From assembly GCA_963717155.1 (NCBI GenBank), contig OY970326.1:1736001-1800000 (forward strand): a DNA stretch of 64,000 nucleotides, given 5' to 3'. Positions 15,855-25,600 of this stretch are shown piece by piece. Under the pieces are notes generated by a model. It was not told the origin of the DNA and ran no database searches. It worked only from the letters and a program-made list of their open reading frames with translations. This stretch comes from G963717155 sp963717155. Its GTDB lineage: Bacteria > Actinomycetota > Thermoleophilia > Gaiellales > JALYLC01. Each line of letters starts with the position of its first letter. Position 1 is the first letter of the stretch. Position numbers and translations under genes: made by a program.

Positions 15855-17209
15855 GCGGCGCTCTCCTCGGGAAGCGGGGCCGCCGCGAGTCGGCGAAGCA
15901 CCCACCAGACGGCGACGGCGAGGCCGGCGTACATGACGGCCAGCGCGCCGTAGCCCACGGGAATGCCCCCGCACCCGTGACCGCCTGCTCGGTCACGCAT
16001 GACGCGGTAGACGATCCATGGCTGGCGTCCGACCTCGGTCGTCACCCAGCCCGCGATCAACGCCACCAGCGAGAGCGGACCTGCCAGCACGAGGGCGCGG
16101 TAGAACCACCGCGACGCGGGCAGCCGGCGGCGGCGCCACCAGGTCCACGAGCACGACGAGCGGAGAGGACCGCGAGCAGCGTGCCGATCCCGACCATCGT
16201 CTGGAACGCGATGCGCACGACGTTCACGGGAGGGCGGTCGGCGGCGGGCACGGCTGTCGAGCCCGGTGACCGTGGCGTTCGGATCGTGGAACGCGAGCAG
16301 CGAGAGCAGATCCGGCACCTCGATCCCGAAGCGGACGTGCCCATCCGTGTACCAGCCGAGCAGGTGCATCGGGCGCGCCCTTCGTCGTCTGCCCGAGGCC
16401 CTCGAACGCCGCGAGCTTGGTCGGTTGGTAGCGGGCGACGTCGCGTGCCAGCCCAGTCGCCGACGACGACCTGGAGCGGCGCCGCGAGCACTGCGGCGGC
16501 GAGCGGGATCGCGATCGCGATGCGCGTCGTAGCGCCCGCTGCCGCCCCCGCAGCCAGACCCCAGGCGTAGACCGCCGCGACGCCAGAATCCGACCACCAT
16601 GTAGCCGGCGAGGTACATGTGCACGAGCTCGTGCCAGAACGTGCGGTTGTCGAAGAGCGCAGACCACGGGTGGACGTCGACGACACGTCCGTCGACGATG
16701 CGGAATCCGCCCGGATGGTTCATCCACCCGTTGACCGTGATCACCATCAGCGACCCGGCGATGCCGGCGATGATGATCGGCACGCCGGCGAGCAGGTGGA
16801 GGCGAGGCGACATGCGATCCCAGCCGTAGATGTAGATGCCGATGAAGATCGCCTCGACGAAGAACGAGAAGCCCTCGAGCGTGAACCCAGCCCGAACACG
16901 GCGCCGAACCGCGCCATGAACTCGGGCCACAGGATGCCGAGCTCGAAGCTCAGGATCGTGCCGGTCACGACGCCTGCCGCGAACAGCGCGGCCATGACCT
17001 TCGACCAGCGACGGGCGATGGTGAGGATAGATCTCGTCGCCGCTTCGCCGGCCGAGCCACTCGCAGAACACGACGAGCGCGGGGAACGCGATGCCGAAGC
17101 ACACGAGCGGGATGTGCACCGCGAACGAGAGCGCCTGCAGCTGACGCGCCTCGAACAGGTAGTGCTGGCGCGCTGCATCGGAGGCGGCCGCTGCAGCGGC
17201 GAGGTTCAT
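15851..17209 (-). CDS. cydA: cytochrome bd-type quinol oxidase subunit I, multiply frameshifted
   Basis: Starts MNLAAAAAASDAARQHYLFEARQLQALSFAVHIPLV, where EARQLQALSFAVH fits the helix with the haem b595/d axial histidine. Following pieces across frames read VVTGTILSFELGILWPEFMARFG, GFSFFVEAIFIGIYIYGWDR, LHLLAGVPIIIAGIAGSLMVITVNGWMNHP, FWHELVHMYLAGYMVVGFW and LIAGWVTTEVGRQPWIVY, all classical CydA stretches. About 450 residues are covered with at least eight frame changes. I see no long Q-loop insertion. The ATG at 17209 overlaps the fdhD stop (ATGA). Continuity of conserved helices argues for sequence errors over decay. Confidence 0.8.
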   Translation of the reverse strand: MNLAAAAAASDAARQHYLFEARQLQALSFAVHIPLVCFGIAFPALVVFCEWLGRRSGDEIYPHHRPSLVEGHGRAVRGRRRDRHDPELRARHPVARVHGAVRRRVRAGFTLEGFSFFVEAIFIGIYIYGWDRMSPRLHLLAGVPIIIAGIAGSLMVITVNGWMNHPGGFRIVDGRVVDVHPWSALFDNRTFWHELVHMYLAGYMVVGFWRRGGLRLGSGCGGGSGRYDAHRDRDPARRRSARGAAPGRRRRLGWHATSPATNRPSSRRSRASGRRRRARPMHLLGWYTDGHVRFGIEVPDLLSLLAFHDPNATVTGLDSRARRRPPSRERRAHRVPDDGRDRHAARGPLRSSCSWTWWRRRRLPASRWFYRALVLAGPLSLVALIAGWVTTEVGRQPWIVYRVMRDRAGGHGCGGIPVGYGALAVMYAGLAVAVWWVLRRLAAAPLPEESAA

Positions 17210-18067
17210 CCGAGTTCGATTCGCTGCGCGTTCGCGTAGATGTTGAAGCGCTCGCCGCGCAGGAAGCCGATCAGCGTGACGCCGAGGCGGCGAGCCGTCT
17301 CGACCGCGAGCGTCGACGGCGCCGAGACCGCGCACATGATCGGGATCCCGGCGACGGCCGCCTTCTGCACGAGCTCGAAGCTCGCCCGCCCCGAGACCAG
17401 GGCGATCGATGAGGAGAGCGGCGACTGGTCGGCAAGCAGCCGGTTCCCGATCAGCTTGTCCATCGCGTTGTGTCGACCCGACGTCCTCGCGCACGACCAC
17501 CAGCTCGCCGCTCGGCAAGAAGAGCCCGGTCGCGTGCAGCCCGCCGGTCGACTCGAACACGCGCTGCTGCGCGCGCAGCGTCGCCGGCAGCGAGGTGATC
17601 GTCTCGCGCGAGACGATCGGGCCCTCCGCGACGGGGCCGCACTCGACCGCGAGCTGGTCGATCGACGCCTTCCCGCATACGCCGCAGCTCGAGCTGGCGA
17701 AGAAGTTCCGCTGCATGCGTCCCGCATCGAACGGCTCCCGCATGTCGACGGTGAGCACGTTCAGATGCTGCTCGGTACCGACGTCGTTGCAGTAGCGGAT
17801 CGCGGAGAACGATCTGCGCCCCGCGATCAGGCCCTCGGTGAAGAGGAACCCGGCGGCGAGCTCGAAGTCGTGTCCCGGCGTTCGCATCGTCACGGCGACG
17901 CGCACGGTGGGCTGCCCGGGTCCCGACGCGCGGATCTCGAGCGGCTCCTCGGTCGCGAGCCGGTCGCGGCGGCTACGCGAGCCGTCGCCGTCGACCTCCA
18001 CGACGCGCACAGGTCCGCTCGGCCCGCGCAACGGGACGACCTCGGTCAGCGGCACCGGGTCGGGCAT
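17206..18067 (-). CDS. fdhD: formate dehydrogenase accessory sulfurtransferase FdhD, one frame break
   Basis: About 287 residues. LATEEPLEIRASG and MRTPGHDFELAAGFLFTEGL are the FdhD N-terminal signature, and SSSCGVCGKASIDQL holds the C-x-x-C whose cysteines carry sulfur from IscS to the Mo-bis-MGD cofactor. At about 17465-17475 the frame shifts within the REDVGRHNAMDK motif and continues HNAMDKLIGNRLLA...GIPIMCAVSAPSTLAVE. No formate dehydrogenase or other molybdoenzyme gene is in the window. It heads the operon fdhD-cydA-cydB with ATGA coupling. ATG at 18067 (MPDPVPL) is preferred over GTG at 18076. Confidence 0.85.
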
Positions 18068-18138
18068 TTCCGCCACGGCTGACTTGTAACAAACCTCGGC
18101 CTACCTGCCCGTTCGCCGAGCGAGCGCCGGCGATCCCT

Positions 18139-19763
18139 CTACGCGGCCTTCGAGCGGAGGCGGCGCGAGATGTCGCGGTGACGGATCTCGAGCGCCTCCT
18201 CGAGCGCCTCGACGACCTTGCGGTCGTGGTGGCGTCCCGCGTTGAGGCGAAGCTCTCCGAGTGCCTCGCGCGCGGCTCGGCCTCGGGTGTAGACGCGATC
18301 GGAGGTCATCGCGCTGTAGGCGTCGCTGACGGCTACGACCCGCGCCTCGATCGGGATCTCCTCGCCGGTCAGCCCGTCGGGATAGCCGCGCGCCGTCGAT
18401 CCGTTCGTGGTGATGGCGAACGGCGGCCGCGGCCATGCTCACCGCGCTGATGCGGCGAATCAGCTGCTCTCCGATCTCGGGATGCGCCCGCATGATCCGC
18501 CATTCCGCGTCGTCGAGCGAGCCGCGCTTCGCGAGGATGCTGTCGGGTATCGCGACCTTCCCGATGTCGTGCAGCCAGCCACCGAGGCGGCAGCGCAGCA
18601 GCGACGTCGGGCGGGAGGCCGAGCACGCGACCCACGTCGCCCGCGAGCTCGGCGACCTGCTCGCTGTGGAGCTCCGGCATGCCCTCGCGGACGCTGGCGG
18701 CCAGCGAGAGAGCCTGCGCCAGGCGGATCGGCTCGGGCTCCTCCGTCGTGAGGTCATCGGGGGTGAGCTCGGCGAACAGGCGAACCCGATTGCGCCCGAG
18801 GCGCTTGGCCGAGTACAGCGACCGGTCGGCCCGGTCGACGAGCTGATCCGCGGAGCTCCTCGGATCGACGAGGACGCAGCCGATCGACACGGTGACCTCG
18901 AGCAGGCGGTCGCCGTGACGCACGGGAGCGCGCGCCACGCTCTGCCGCAGGGCATCGGCGATCTCGTGCAGCTGTGCGTTTCCATCGAGCGCGGGCGCGA
19001 GGACGACGAACTCCTCGCCGCCCCAGCGCGCGACGGTGTCGAACGTGCGAAGCGCGCGTCGGAGCCGCGTGGCGACCTCGACCAGCACCGCATCGCCCGT
19101 CAGGTGCCCGAAGGTGTCGTTCACGAGCTTGAAGCGATCGACGTCGACCAGCAACAGGCCAGGCGTCAGCCGCTCGCTGCGCGACCGCGCGAGCTCGGCA
19201 TCGAGCATCTCGGCGAAGTGGCGGCGATTGAAGATCCTCGTCAGCGAGTCGGTACGCGAGGCCTCCTGCAGAAGCTGCTCGGCCCTGACCTCGGCCGTCG
19301 CGTCGCGGACGATTCCCTCGACGATCAGCCGGTCGCCGTCGCGTCGCGGGCTTCCACCGCCGCGGATCCAGCGCGTCACGCCATCGAGGCCGATCAGGCG
19401 GCAGAGCACCTCGCTCATCTCACCTCGCAGGTAGCGCGCGGTGTGCTCCGCATACAGCGCTCGATCGTCGGGATGCACCGCGGCGATCCACGCCCTGCCC
19501 CAGTCCCCGTCCTCCGGCACGCCGCCGAGGAGGCGATCGCGCCCGGGACCCACGAAGATCGCGCGGCGGCCACCGTCCGGCAGCACCTCGTTGATGTACA
19601 GGTGGTGGTCGATCGACTGGACGATCCGCCTGAACGCATCTGCTCGCTCGTCGGTCTCCCGCACGAGTTGCTCGAGCTCCACGATGCGCCGGCGGCTCGC
19701 CTCCAGCTCGCTGACGTCCTCGTTCACACCGACTCGTATCGGCGGATGCGTCAGTTCACACAA
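18139..19763 (-). CDS. PAS-GGDEF-HD-GYP cyclic-di-GMP enzyme, two frame breaks
   Basis: About 540 residues: a PAS fold (residues 40-160, with WIAAVHPDDRALYAEH), a GGDEF domain (FNRRHFAEMLD...LLVDVDRFKLVNDTFGH...ARWGGEEF) and an HD-GYP domain (WLHDIGKVAIPDSILAKRG, HHHERIDG, then GYPDGLTGEEIP after a frame change). The diguanylate cyclase motif GGEEF is intact, and R-T-F-D five residues before it is a complete inhibitory I-site. HD-GYP domains hydrolyse c-di-GMP, so the protein may both make and break it. Breaks lie near 18595 and 18390. The start is TTG at 19763 or GTG at 19727. The nested inverted repeat lies immediately upstream. Confidence 0.8.
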
Positions 19764-19770
19764 GACTTAG

Positions 19771-20044
19771 AGCTGGTTTCAAACGGAGCGTGTCTCGGCT
19801 GGAGTGTCTGGAGCGAGCAGGGGCGTCGGCTGGGGCGAAGGGCAGGCCGGACGCCTGTTCGAGACCCAGCCGGCGTCCCGGCGAAGCCCCGGAGCCCGCT
19901 CACTGAGCGAACACCGGACAGCTGAGCGGCCGCGAGCGGGCTCCGGGTCGCCGGAGGTCTGGGTCGACGCGAGGAACGAGCACAGACCCAGACCGCAGGA
20001 CGATCCAGGCGCGCCAGACACCCACGACACGTTTGAAACCAGTT
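19771..20044. repeat. 274-bp nested inverted-repeat element
   Basis: The ends are inverted copies: AGCTGGTTTCAAACG (19771-19785) and CGTTTGAAACCAGTT (20030-20044), 14 of 15 bases paired. Inside, further pairs nest in register: GTGTCTGG (19804-19811) with CCAGACAC (20014-20021), GACCCAG (19863-19869) with CTGGGTC (19959-19965), and a perfect 14-bp stem of 19888-19901 with 19934-19947, extended by GGCGA/TCGCC and closing a 32-base loop. No plausible gene is inside. It fits a miniature inverted-repeat transposable element or a long structured RNA. It separates two leftward genes, and the outer right arm begins two bases from the stop codon of the upstream one. Confidence 0.65.
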
Positions 20045-20045
20045 C

Positions 20046-20540
20046 TTACCCGATGACGAACTGGAGTCCCACCTCGCTCTCGAGCGTTGCGCTCGCCGCG
20101 TGCAGCGAGACGGCCCAGGTCTGATCTCCCACGACGCCGTCGGCGCCCACGTGACCCCAGTGCTGGAACGCGACGACCGACGCTCGGGTGTGCGGACCGA
20201 AGCTTCCGTCGATCGCTCCCGGCCCGGCGCTCCACTGGCCGGGCGCGCCGGCGGCCAGCACGCGCTGCAGGCCTTCGACGACGCTTCCGTGCGAGCCGTC
20301 GCTCAGCGTGGGCATCGGCCCGCCATCCGGGAGCGCCTGCCACGTCAGCGGCCCCACGATCCCGTCGGCCGTGAGCCCCGCACCGCCCTGGAACTGCTTG
20401 ACCGCGACCTCGGTCGCCGGCCCGAACACGCCGTCGACCGCGAGCGACGGGTTCGGCGTTCGCCGCAGCGCGCGCTGCAGCCGCCTGACGGCGGCTCCGG
20501 TGGCCCCGGGGTGCAGGGTGGGCTGGCCTGGATTCGGCAT
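20046..20540 (-). CDS. peptidoglycan-binding protein, two PG_binding_1 domains
   Basis: A 164-residue protein made of two peptidoglycan-binding three-helix domains: LHPGATGAAVRRLQRAL...VDGVFGPATEVAVKQFQ...DGIVGPLTWQAL, and LSDGSHGSVVEGLQRVL...IDGSFGPHTRASVVAFQ...ADGVVGDQTWAV. The G-x-G-x-x-V/V-x-x-L-Q and DG-x-F/V-G-P-x-T motifs are complete in both. There is no signal peptide and no catalytic domain, so export, if any, is by another route. ATG at 20540 follows a clear AGGAG site. It ends at the nested inverted repeat. Confidence 0.85.
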   Translation of the reverse strand: MPNPGQPTLHPGATGAAVRRLQRALRRTPNPSLAVDGVFGPATEVAVKQFQGGAGLTADGIVGPLTWQALPDGGPMPTLSDGSHGSVVEGLQRVLAAGAPGQWSAGPGAIDGSFGPHTRASVVAFQHWGHVGADGVVGDQTWAVSLHAASATLESEVGLQFVIG

Positions 20541-20599
20541 CGTTGCTCCTCTGGCTGCGTCTGCGCGGAGGCCGAGTCTACTCCCGCGATCGCGGTCGT

Positions 20600-21274
20600 A
20601 TGGTGCCGTTCGGGTTGACGGCTGACACGGGCGCGCACGCCACACCACCACGGATCCGCGGCAATGTCGCCATCAGGCTGGCATTCCTCGTGTTCGGCCT
20701 CGCCGTCTTCGCGGCCGGCATCGTCTGCATCTACGAGTCGGAGCTCGGACTCTCGCCATGGGATGTCCTCAACCAGGGCATTGCCGAGCACACCCGGCTC
20801 TCGTTCGGCACCGCGAACATCGCCGTCGCGCTCGTCATCCTCGCCGTCGCTCGCCGGCTCGACGTGCGGATCGAGGTGGGGACCGTCGCGAACGCCGTCC
20901 TCGTCGGCACGTTCGTCGATCTCTTCCTGCGGATTCCCGCCGTCCAGGAGCTCGGCGACGACGCGCTCGCGATCCGCATCGGCCTGCTGGTGGGAGGAAT
21001 CCTGCTCGTCGGCCTGGCGACGGCCCTCTATCTGGGTGCAGCGATGGGCGCCGGACCACGCGACTCGCTGATGCTCGGGATCACCCGCCGGGTGCGTGCC
21101 CGCATCGGAGTCGTGCGAACGTGGCTCGAGGCCTCGGCCACCCTCGTGGGCTTCGCGATGGGTGGGACCGTTGGCATCGGCACGCTCGCGTTCGCTTTCG
21201 GCATCGGCCCCGCGATCGAGCTGTGGTTCGCCGTGCTGCGGCGATCGCCGCTGGTGGCGCAGCGCGTCAGCTGA
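20600..21274 (+). CDS. YczE/YitT-type integral membrane protein
   Basis: About 224 residues with five to six hydrophobic helices. RLAFLVFGLAVFAAGIVCIYESELGLSPWDVLNQGIAEHT matches the YczE signature of a first helix followed by G-x-x-PWD-x-L. A second internal copy reads LYLGAAMGAGPRDSLMLGITRR. Function in the family is unclear; Bacillus YczE influences secretion of a non-ribosomal product. ATG at 20600 gives MVPFGLTADTGA; an earlier TTG at 20543 would lie in the divergent promoter region. Confidence 0.75.
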   Translation: MVPFGLTADTGAHATPPRIRGNVAIRLAFLVFGLAVFAAGIVCIYESELGLSPWDVLNQGIAEHTRLSFGTANIAVALVILAVARRLDVRIEVGTVANAVLVGTFVDLFLRIPAVQELGDDALAIRIGLLVGGILLVGLATALYLGAAMGAGPRDSLMLGITRRVRARIGVVRTWLEASATLVGFAMGGTVGIGTLAFAFGIGPAIELWFAVLRRSPLVAQRVS

Positions 21275-21283
21275 CGCTGGGCG

Positions 21284-21478
21284 CTACCAGCGGCCGGTCT
21301 GGCGGCGCAGCATGCGCACATCGCGCTCGCGCTCCGCCGAGAACGTCGTGGTCATAGCATCTTCGGACCACCAGTCCGCGAGCCGGCGGGCAAGCCCGAC
21401 GATCGGGCGGTTGGGCGTGTCGGTCGTGCTCGCGATCTGACGGCCTGTGCGCCGCGTGGTGTTTGCAAAGGTGTTCAT
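21284..21478 (-). CDS. small basic hypothetical protein, divergent from a LysR gene
   Basis: A 64-residue open frame starting MNTFANTTRRTGRQ and containing GLARRLADWWSEDAM and RERDVRMLRRQTGRW. The amphipathic helix LARRLADWW and the Arg-rich tail look like a real small protein, and ATG at 21478 lies 90 bases from the LysR start, the usual place for a LysR target. There is no homology I can name. Its stop is ten bases from the convergent YczE-type gene. Confidence 0.45.
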   Translation of the reverse strand: MNTFANTTRRTGRQIASTTDTPNRPIVGLARRLADWWSEDAMTTTFSAERERDVRMLRRQTGRW

Positions 21479-21567
21479 GTCCTAAGCATCGGACAGGATC
21501 CGCCACTCGTCCAACTACAGTTCGTGACCGTGATGATGAAAAAGCTCATGGATTGCTCGGCATCGAG

Positions 21568-22473
21568 ATGCGGCACCTGGTGGCGTTCGAGGCCGTCGTC
21601 GCCACCGGCTCGTTCGCCCGTGCGGCCGAGCAGCTCGGCTACACCCAGTCGGCGGTCAGCCTGCAGATCGCCGCGCTCGAGCGCGCGGCAGGCACCCGGC
21701 TCCTCGAGCGCCCGGGCGGGCGCAGGCCCGTGGTGCCGACCGACGCAGGCGCCCGCATGCTGCGCCATGCAGCACGCCTCTCGGCCCAGCTCCAGGCAGC
21801 CGAGGCAGAGCTCACCGCGCTCGCCGAGGGCACGGCGAACACGCTTCGGGTGGGAACCTTCCAGAGCGTGTCGATCAGCGTGCTGCCTGAGGCCGTGCGC
21901 CGGCTGATCGAGGAGCGGCCGGGAATCGAGGTCCGCCTCCACGAGGCCTCGTGGGACCACGTGCTGCTCGACCTCGTCGAACGCGGGCGGCTCGACCTCG
22001 CGTTCGCGGTCGTCCCCCCGGAGGGCCCGTTCGAGCATGTGGAGCTGATTCGCGATCCGTACCTCCTCCTCGTGCCGGAGGGCTCTCCCCTCGCCGAGCG
22101 CGGGGTCGTGCCGACGCTGAGCGAGATCGGCCGTATGCCGCTGATCGCCTACAGCCGCAGCACCTATGGCATCGAAGGGGTGCTCCGCTCACGCGGGATC
22201 GAGCCGAACGTCGTCTTCCGCACGGACGAGAGCGGCGCCGTGCAGCGGCTGGTCGCCGCCGGCATCGGCCTGGCGCTCGTCGCTCGACTCTCGATCGACA
22301 CGAGCATCCCGGGAATCGTCGCCCTCGACGCTTCGCGCCGCGTGCCGGCGCGGCCGATCGGGCTCGTCTGGCATCGCGACGTGACCCTTTCCGATGCCGC
22401 GGTCACGTTCGTCGATGCGGCCAGGGCACGCTGCGACGAGCTCTCCGGCGACGGTCTCGGCGTCGCGAGCTGA
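21568..22473 (+). CDS. LysR-family transcriptional regulator
   Basis: A 301-residue LTTR. The winged HTH is at residues 1-60: MRHLVAFEAVVATGSFARAAEQLGYTQSAVSLQIAALE. The periplasmic-binding-like effector domain follows, with LRVGTFQSVSISVLPEAVRRL and DLAFAVVPPEGPFEH. It should bind DNA as a tetramer and answer to a small molecule. ATG at 21568 is the canonical LTTR start; TTG at 21554 (LLGIEM) is possible. The small divergent gene at 21284-21478 is a likely target. In the gap, ATGA-N7-TCAT near 21535-21550 is a weak dyad. Confidence 0.88.
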   Translation: MRHLVAFEAVVATGSFARAAEQLGYTQSAVSLQIAALERAAGTRLLERPGGRRPVVPTDAGARMLRHAARLSAQLQAAEAELTALAEGTANTLRVGTFQSVSISVLPEAVRRLIEERPGIEVRLHEASWDHVLLDLVERGRLDLAFAVVPPEGPFEHVELIRDPYLLLVPEGSPLAERGVVPTLSEIGRMPLIAYSRSTYGIEGVLRSRGIEPNVVFRTDESGAVQRLVAAGIGLALVARLSIDTSIPGIVALDASRRVPARPIGLVWHRDVTLSDAAVTFVDAARARCDELSGDGLGVAS

Positions 22474-22682
22474 TGCTCCGGGCGGGGTGCTTCCCCGCGC
22501 ACAGATCTGGGCAGATTCGGGATCGGCGTCGAGGCCCTCGAGAAACGCGTCGACTTGTGTGTCCCAGCCCCTGGTGCCGGTAATCCGGTTCACCATCTCG
22601 CCTGATCGCTCGTTGCGCTTTTGCCGTATCTCCATAGGTTCTTGGGCATGTTCACCGGGGGGCGCAGCTCCTCGTCCGCAAG

Positions 22683-25600
22683 TTGAAGCTCGAGGGCGAG
22701 AGGACGGACAGGTTGAGACGTCGACCAGCAGCGCGGGTCGGAGTGACCCTCATTGCGATGCTGTTCGCGGCCGCACTTGTGTGGGGCGTCGTCTCGAGCG
22801 TCGGCGCGACGTCTGCGAGCTATACGAACGTCGTCTTCTCGGACGGGTTCGAGTCGGGCTCGTTCAGCAACTGGGACGCCGCGCCTCCGGGTAACGGGTC
22901 CGCGACCATCATCGCGGCCGCTGCGCACACCGGCACGAACGGGTTCCGCATGACAAACGCCGCGGGACAGTTCAACCTCGCGGTCAAGACGCTTCCCGGA
23001 CCGTTGACCGATAGCTCGGTCAGCTTCGACATGCGGCCCGACACCACCTCGGTGCAGCTCGTGGCGCAGGCGCGCGACGCCGCCAGCAGCTCGTCGACGA
23101 TGTGGGACCTCTACTACGACGGCGGCCAGCACGGGTTCTGGTTCTACCCGCACCAGGGAAGTACCGGCAGCGAGATCTTCACCGGGGCGAACTCCGCTCC
23201 GGCGAACGTCTGGACCAGGGTCGAGATCCAGTACACGGCGACCGCCACCGGCGGCGCGCAGATCCTGCTGAACGGGCAGACCCAGACCGCCTGGGGCGTG
23301 AGCGGCGACTTCACGCGTAGCGCGAACTTCCAGAAGCTCCAGCTCTGGAACGACGCGACCGGCAGCGTCGACTACGACGACGTCGTCGTGGCGACTCCCG
23401 GAAGCTCAGGCGCGACCGCGCCCGACGCCCCGACCGGTGTCGGCGGCACCGCCGGCAACGGCTCTGCCGCGCTCTCGTGGACGGTGCCGGCCTCCGACGG
23501 GGGGAGTCCGGTCACCGGCTACCGCGTCACGCCGTACATCGGCGGAACGGCGCAGACGCCGATCCTGACCGGCTCGGCCGCGAACACATACACGGCCACG
23601 GGTCTCACGAACGGCACCGCATACACCTTCACCGTCGCCGCGATCAACGGGATCGGGGCTGGACCCGATTCGGCCGCATCCGCCGCGATCACTCCCGCAG
23701 GTACGGCGACCGCGGCCGGTGCGCCGACCGGCGTCGGCGGAACCGCCGGCGACGGCTCGGTGGCGCTCTCGTGGACGGCTCCGGCCTCGGACGGCGGTAG
23801 CGCGATCACCGGCTACCGGATCACGCCCTCCATCGGGGGCACCGCGCAGATACCGATCCTGACCGGCTCCGCAGCCACCACCTTCAGCGTCACCGGCCTC
23901 ACGAACGGCACGGCCTACACCTTCAAGGTCGCCGCCATCAATGACATCGGGACCGGCGCCGAATCCGCGGCCTCCGCCGCGATCACGCCGACCTCCGGCA
24001 CGACCGTGCCCGGTGCGCCGACCGGTGTCGGCGGCAGTGCGGGCAGCGCCTCCGTCGCACTCTCGTGGACGGCGCCCGCCTCGAACGGTGGCACCGCGAT
24101 CACGGGCTACCTCGTCACGCCGTACATCGGAGCGACCGCGCAGACCCCGGTCCTCACCGGCTCGGCGGCGACGGCCTTCACCGTCACGGGCCTCACGAAC
24201 GGCACGGCCTACACGTTCACGGTCGCCGCGATCAACGCGGTAGGCACCGGCGCCGACTCGGCCGCGTCCGCCGCGATCACGCCGGCGGCAGCGACCGCGC
24301 CGGGCGCGCCCACGGGCCTCGGCGGCACTGCGGGCAACGCCTCCGTCGCACTCTCGTGGACGGCGCCCGCCTCGGACGGCGGCAGCACGATCACGGGCTA
24401 CGTCGTCACCCCGTACATCGGAGCGACCGCGCAGTCCGCGATCCAGACGGGCTCCGCCTCGACGAGCTACAACGTCACGGGTCTCACCAACGGCACGGCC
24501 TACACCTTCAAGGTGGCCGCGATCAACTCCGTCGGAACCGGCGCCGACTCGGCCGCCTCGGCTGCGGTCACGCCTGCGGCGCTGAACCCGATCCAGATCG
24601 AGAACGCGCTTCCGGGCGACCCCGAATGGGGCGACTTCGGCGGACCGCCGACCCCGAATGACCTCTCCGGCTACGGATCGAAGATCAGTGTCAACCACGG
24701 GCAGTCGCTCGACCTGTTCGTGACGACCACCGCGGCCAACGTGTCGATCAACGTGTACCGCATGGGCTACTACGGCAGCGCCGGCGCACGGCTCATGGCA
24801 TCGCTCGGCAGCTTCCCCGGTGTCAGTCAGGTCCAGGCGACGCCCAACCCCGCGAACGGCATGATCGAAGAGCACTGGACGAAGACCACCACGCTGCAGA
24901 CGCAGGCGTCGTGGGTCAGCGGCGTGTACTTCGCCCGTCTCATGTCGTCGGCCGGCTATGGCGCGATCATCATGTTCGTCGTGCGCGACGACGGCGGTCA
25001 CGAGCCGCTGCTGTTCCAGGCGAGCACGAACACGTACCAGGCGTACAACGTCTACGGCGGCACGAGCCTCTACAACAACAACACGAACGGGTCGATCTGG
25101 TCGGCGCCGCACGCGACGAAGGTGTCGTATGACCGTCCGTTCCTGAACGGCGATGGCGCCGGCCAGTTCCTGCCATACGAGTACCCGTTCGTACGCTGGG
25201 CCGAGAAGAACGGCTACAACATGGCGTACACGACGGATGTCGACACCAGCGAGAACACGAACCCGCTGACGAACTACAAGGGCTTCCTCGTCGTGGGCCA
25301 CGACGAGTACTGGTCGAAGCCTCAGCGTGACAACGTCGAGAGCGCGATCGCGTCGGGCGTCAATGTCGGCTTCTTCTCGGGCAACGAGAGCTACTGGCAG
25401 GTGCGCTTCGAGCCGAGCTCGACCGGCGTGCCGGACCGCGTGCTCGTGGGCTACAAGGACTTCGCGAACTGCGCGTGCGCTCCCGGACCCGATCCGCAGT
25501 GGAACGTCAACAACTCGGTCCTCACCGGCCTCTGGCGCGATCCTCAGGTGGGTCGCCCCGAGGAGCAGATGATGGGCGTCATGTTCGGGGGCGAGGTCTT

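Noticed and set aside
15851..18076. Apparent 741-residue FdhD-CydA fusion
   Set aside because: The stop and start overlap (ATGA at 17206-17209) is visible, and a frame break in fdhD removes the stop from this frame.
19771..20044. A c-di-GMP riboswitch before the GGDEF-HD-GYP gene
   Set aside because: The position is suggestive, but the known class I and II conserved core sequences are not present. The symmetrical arms fit an inverted-repeat element better.
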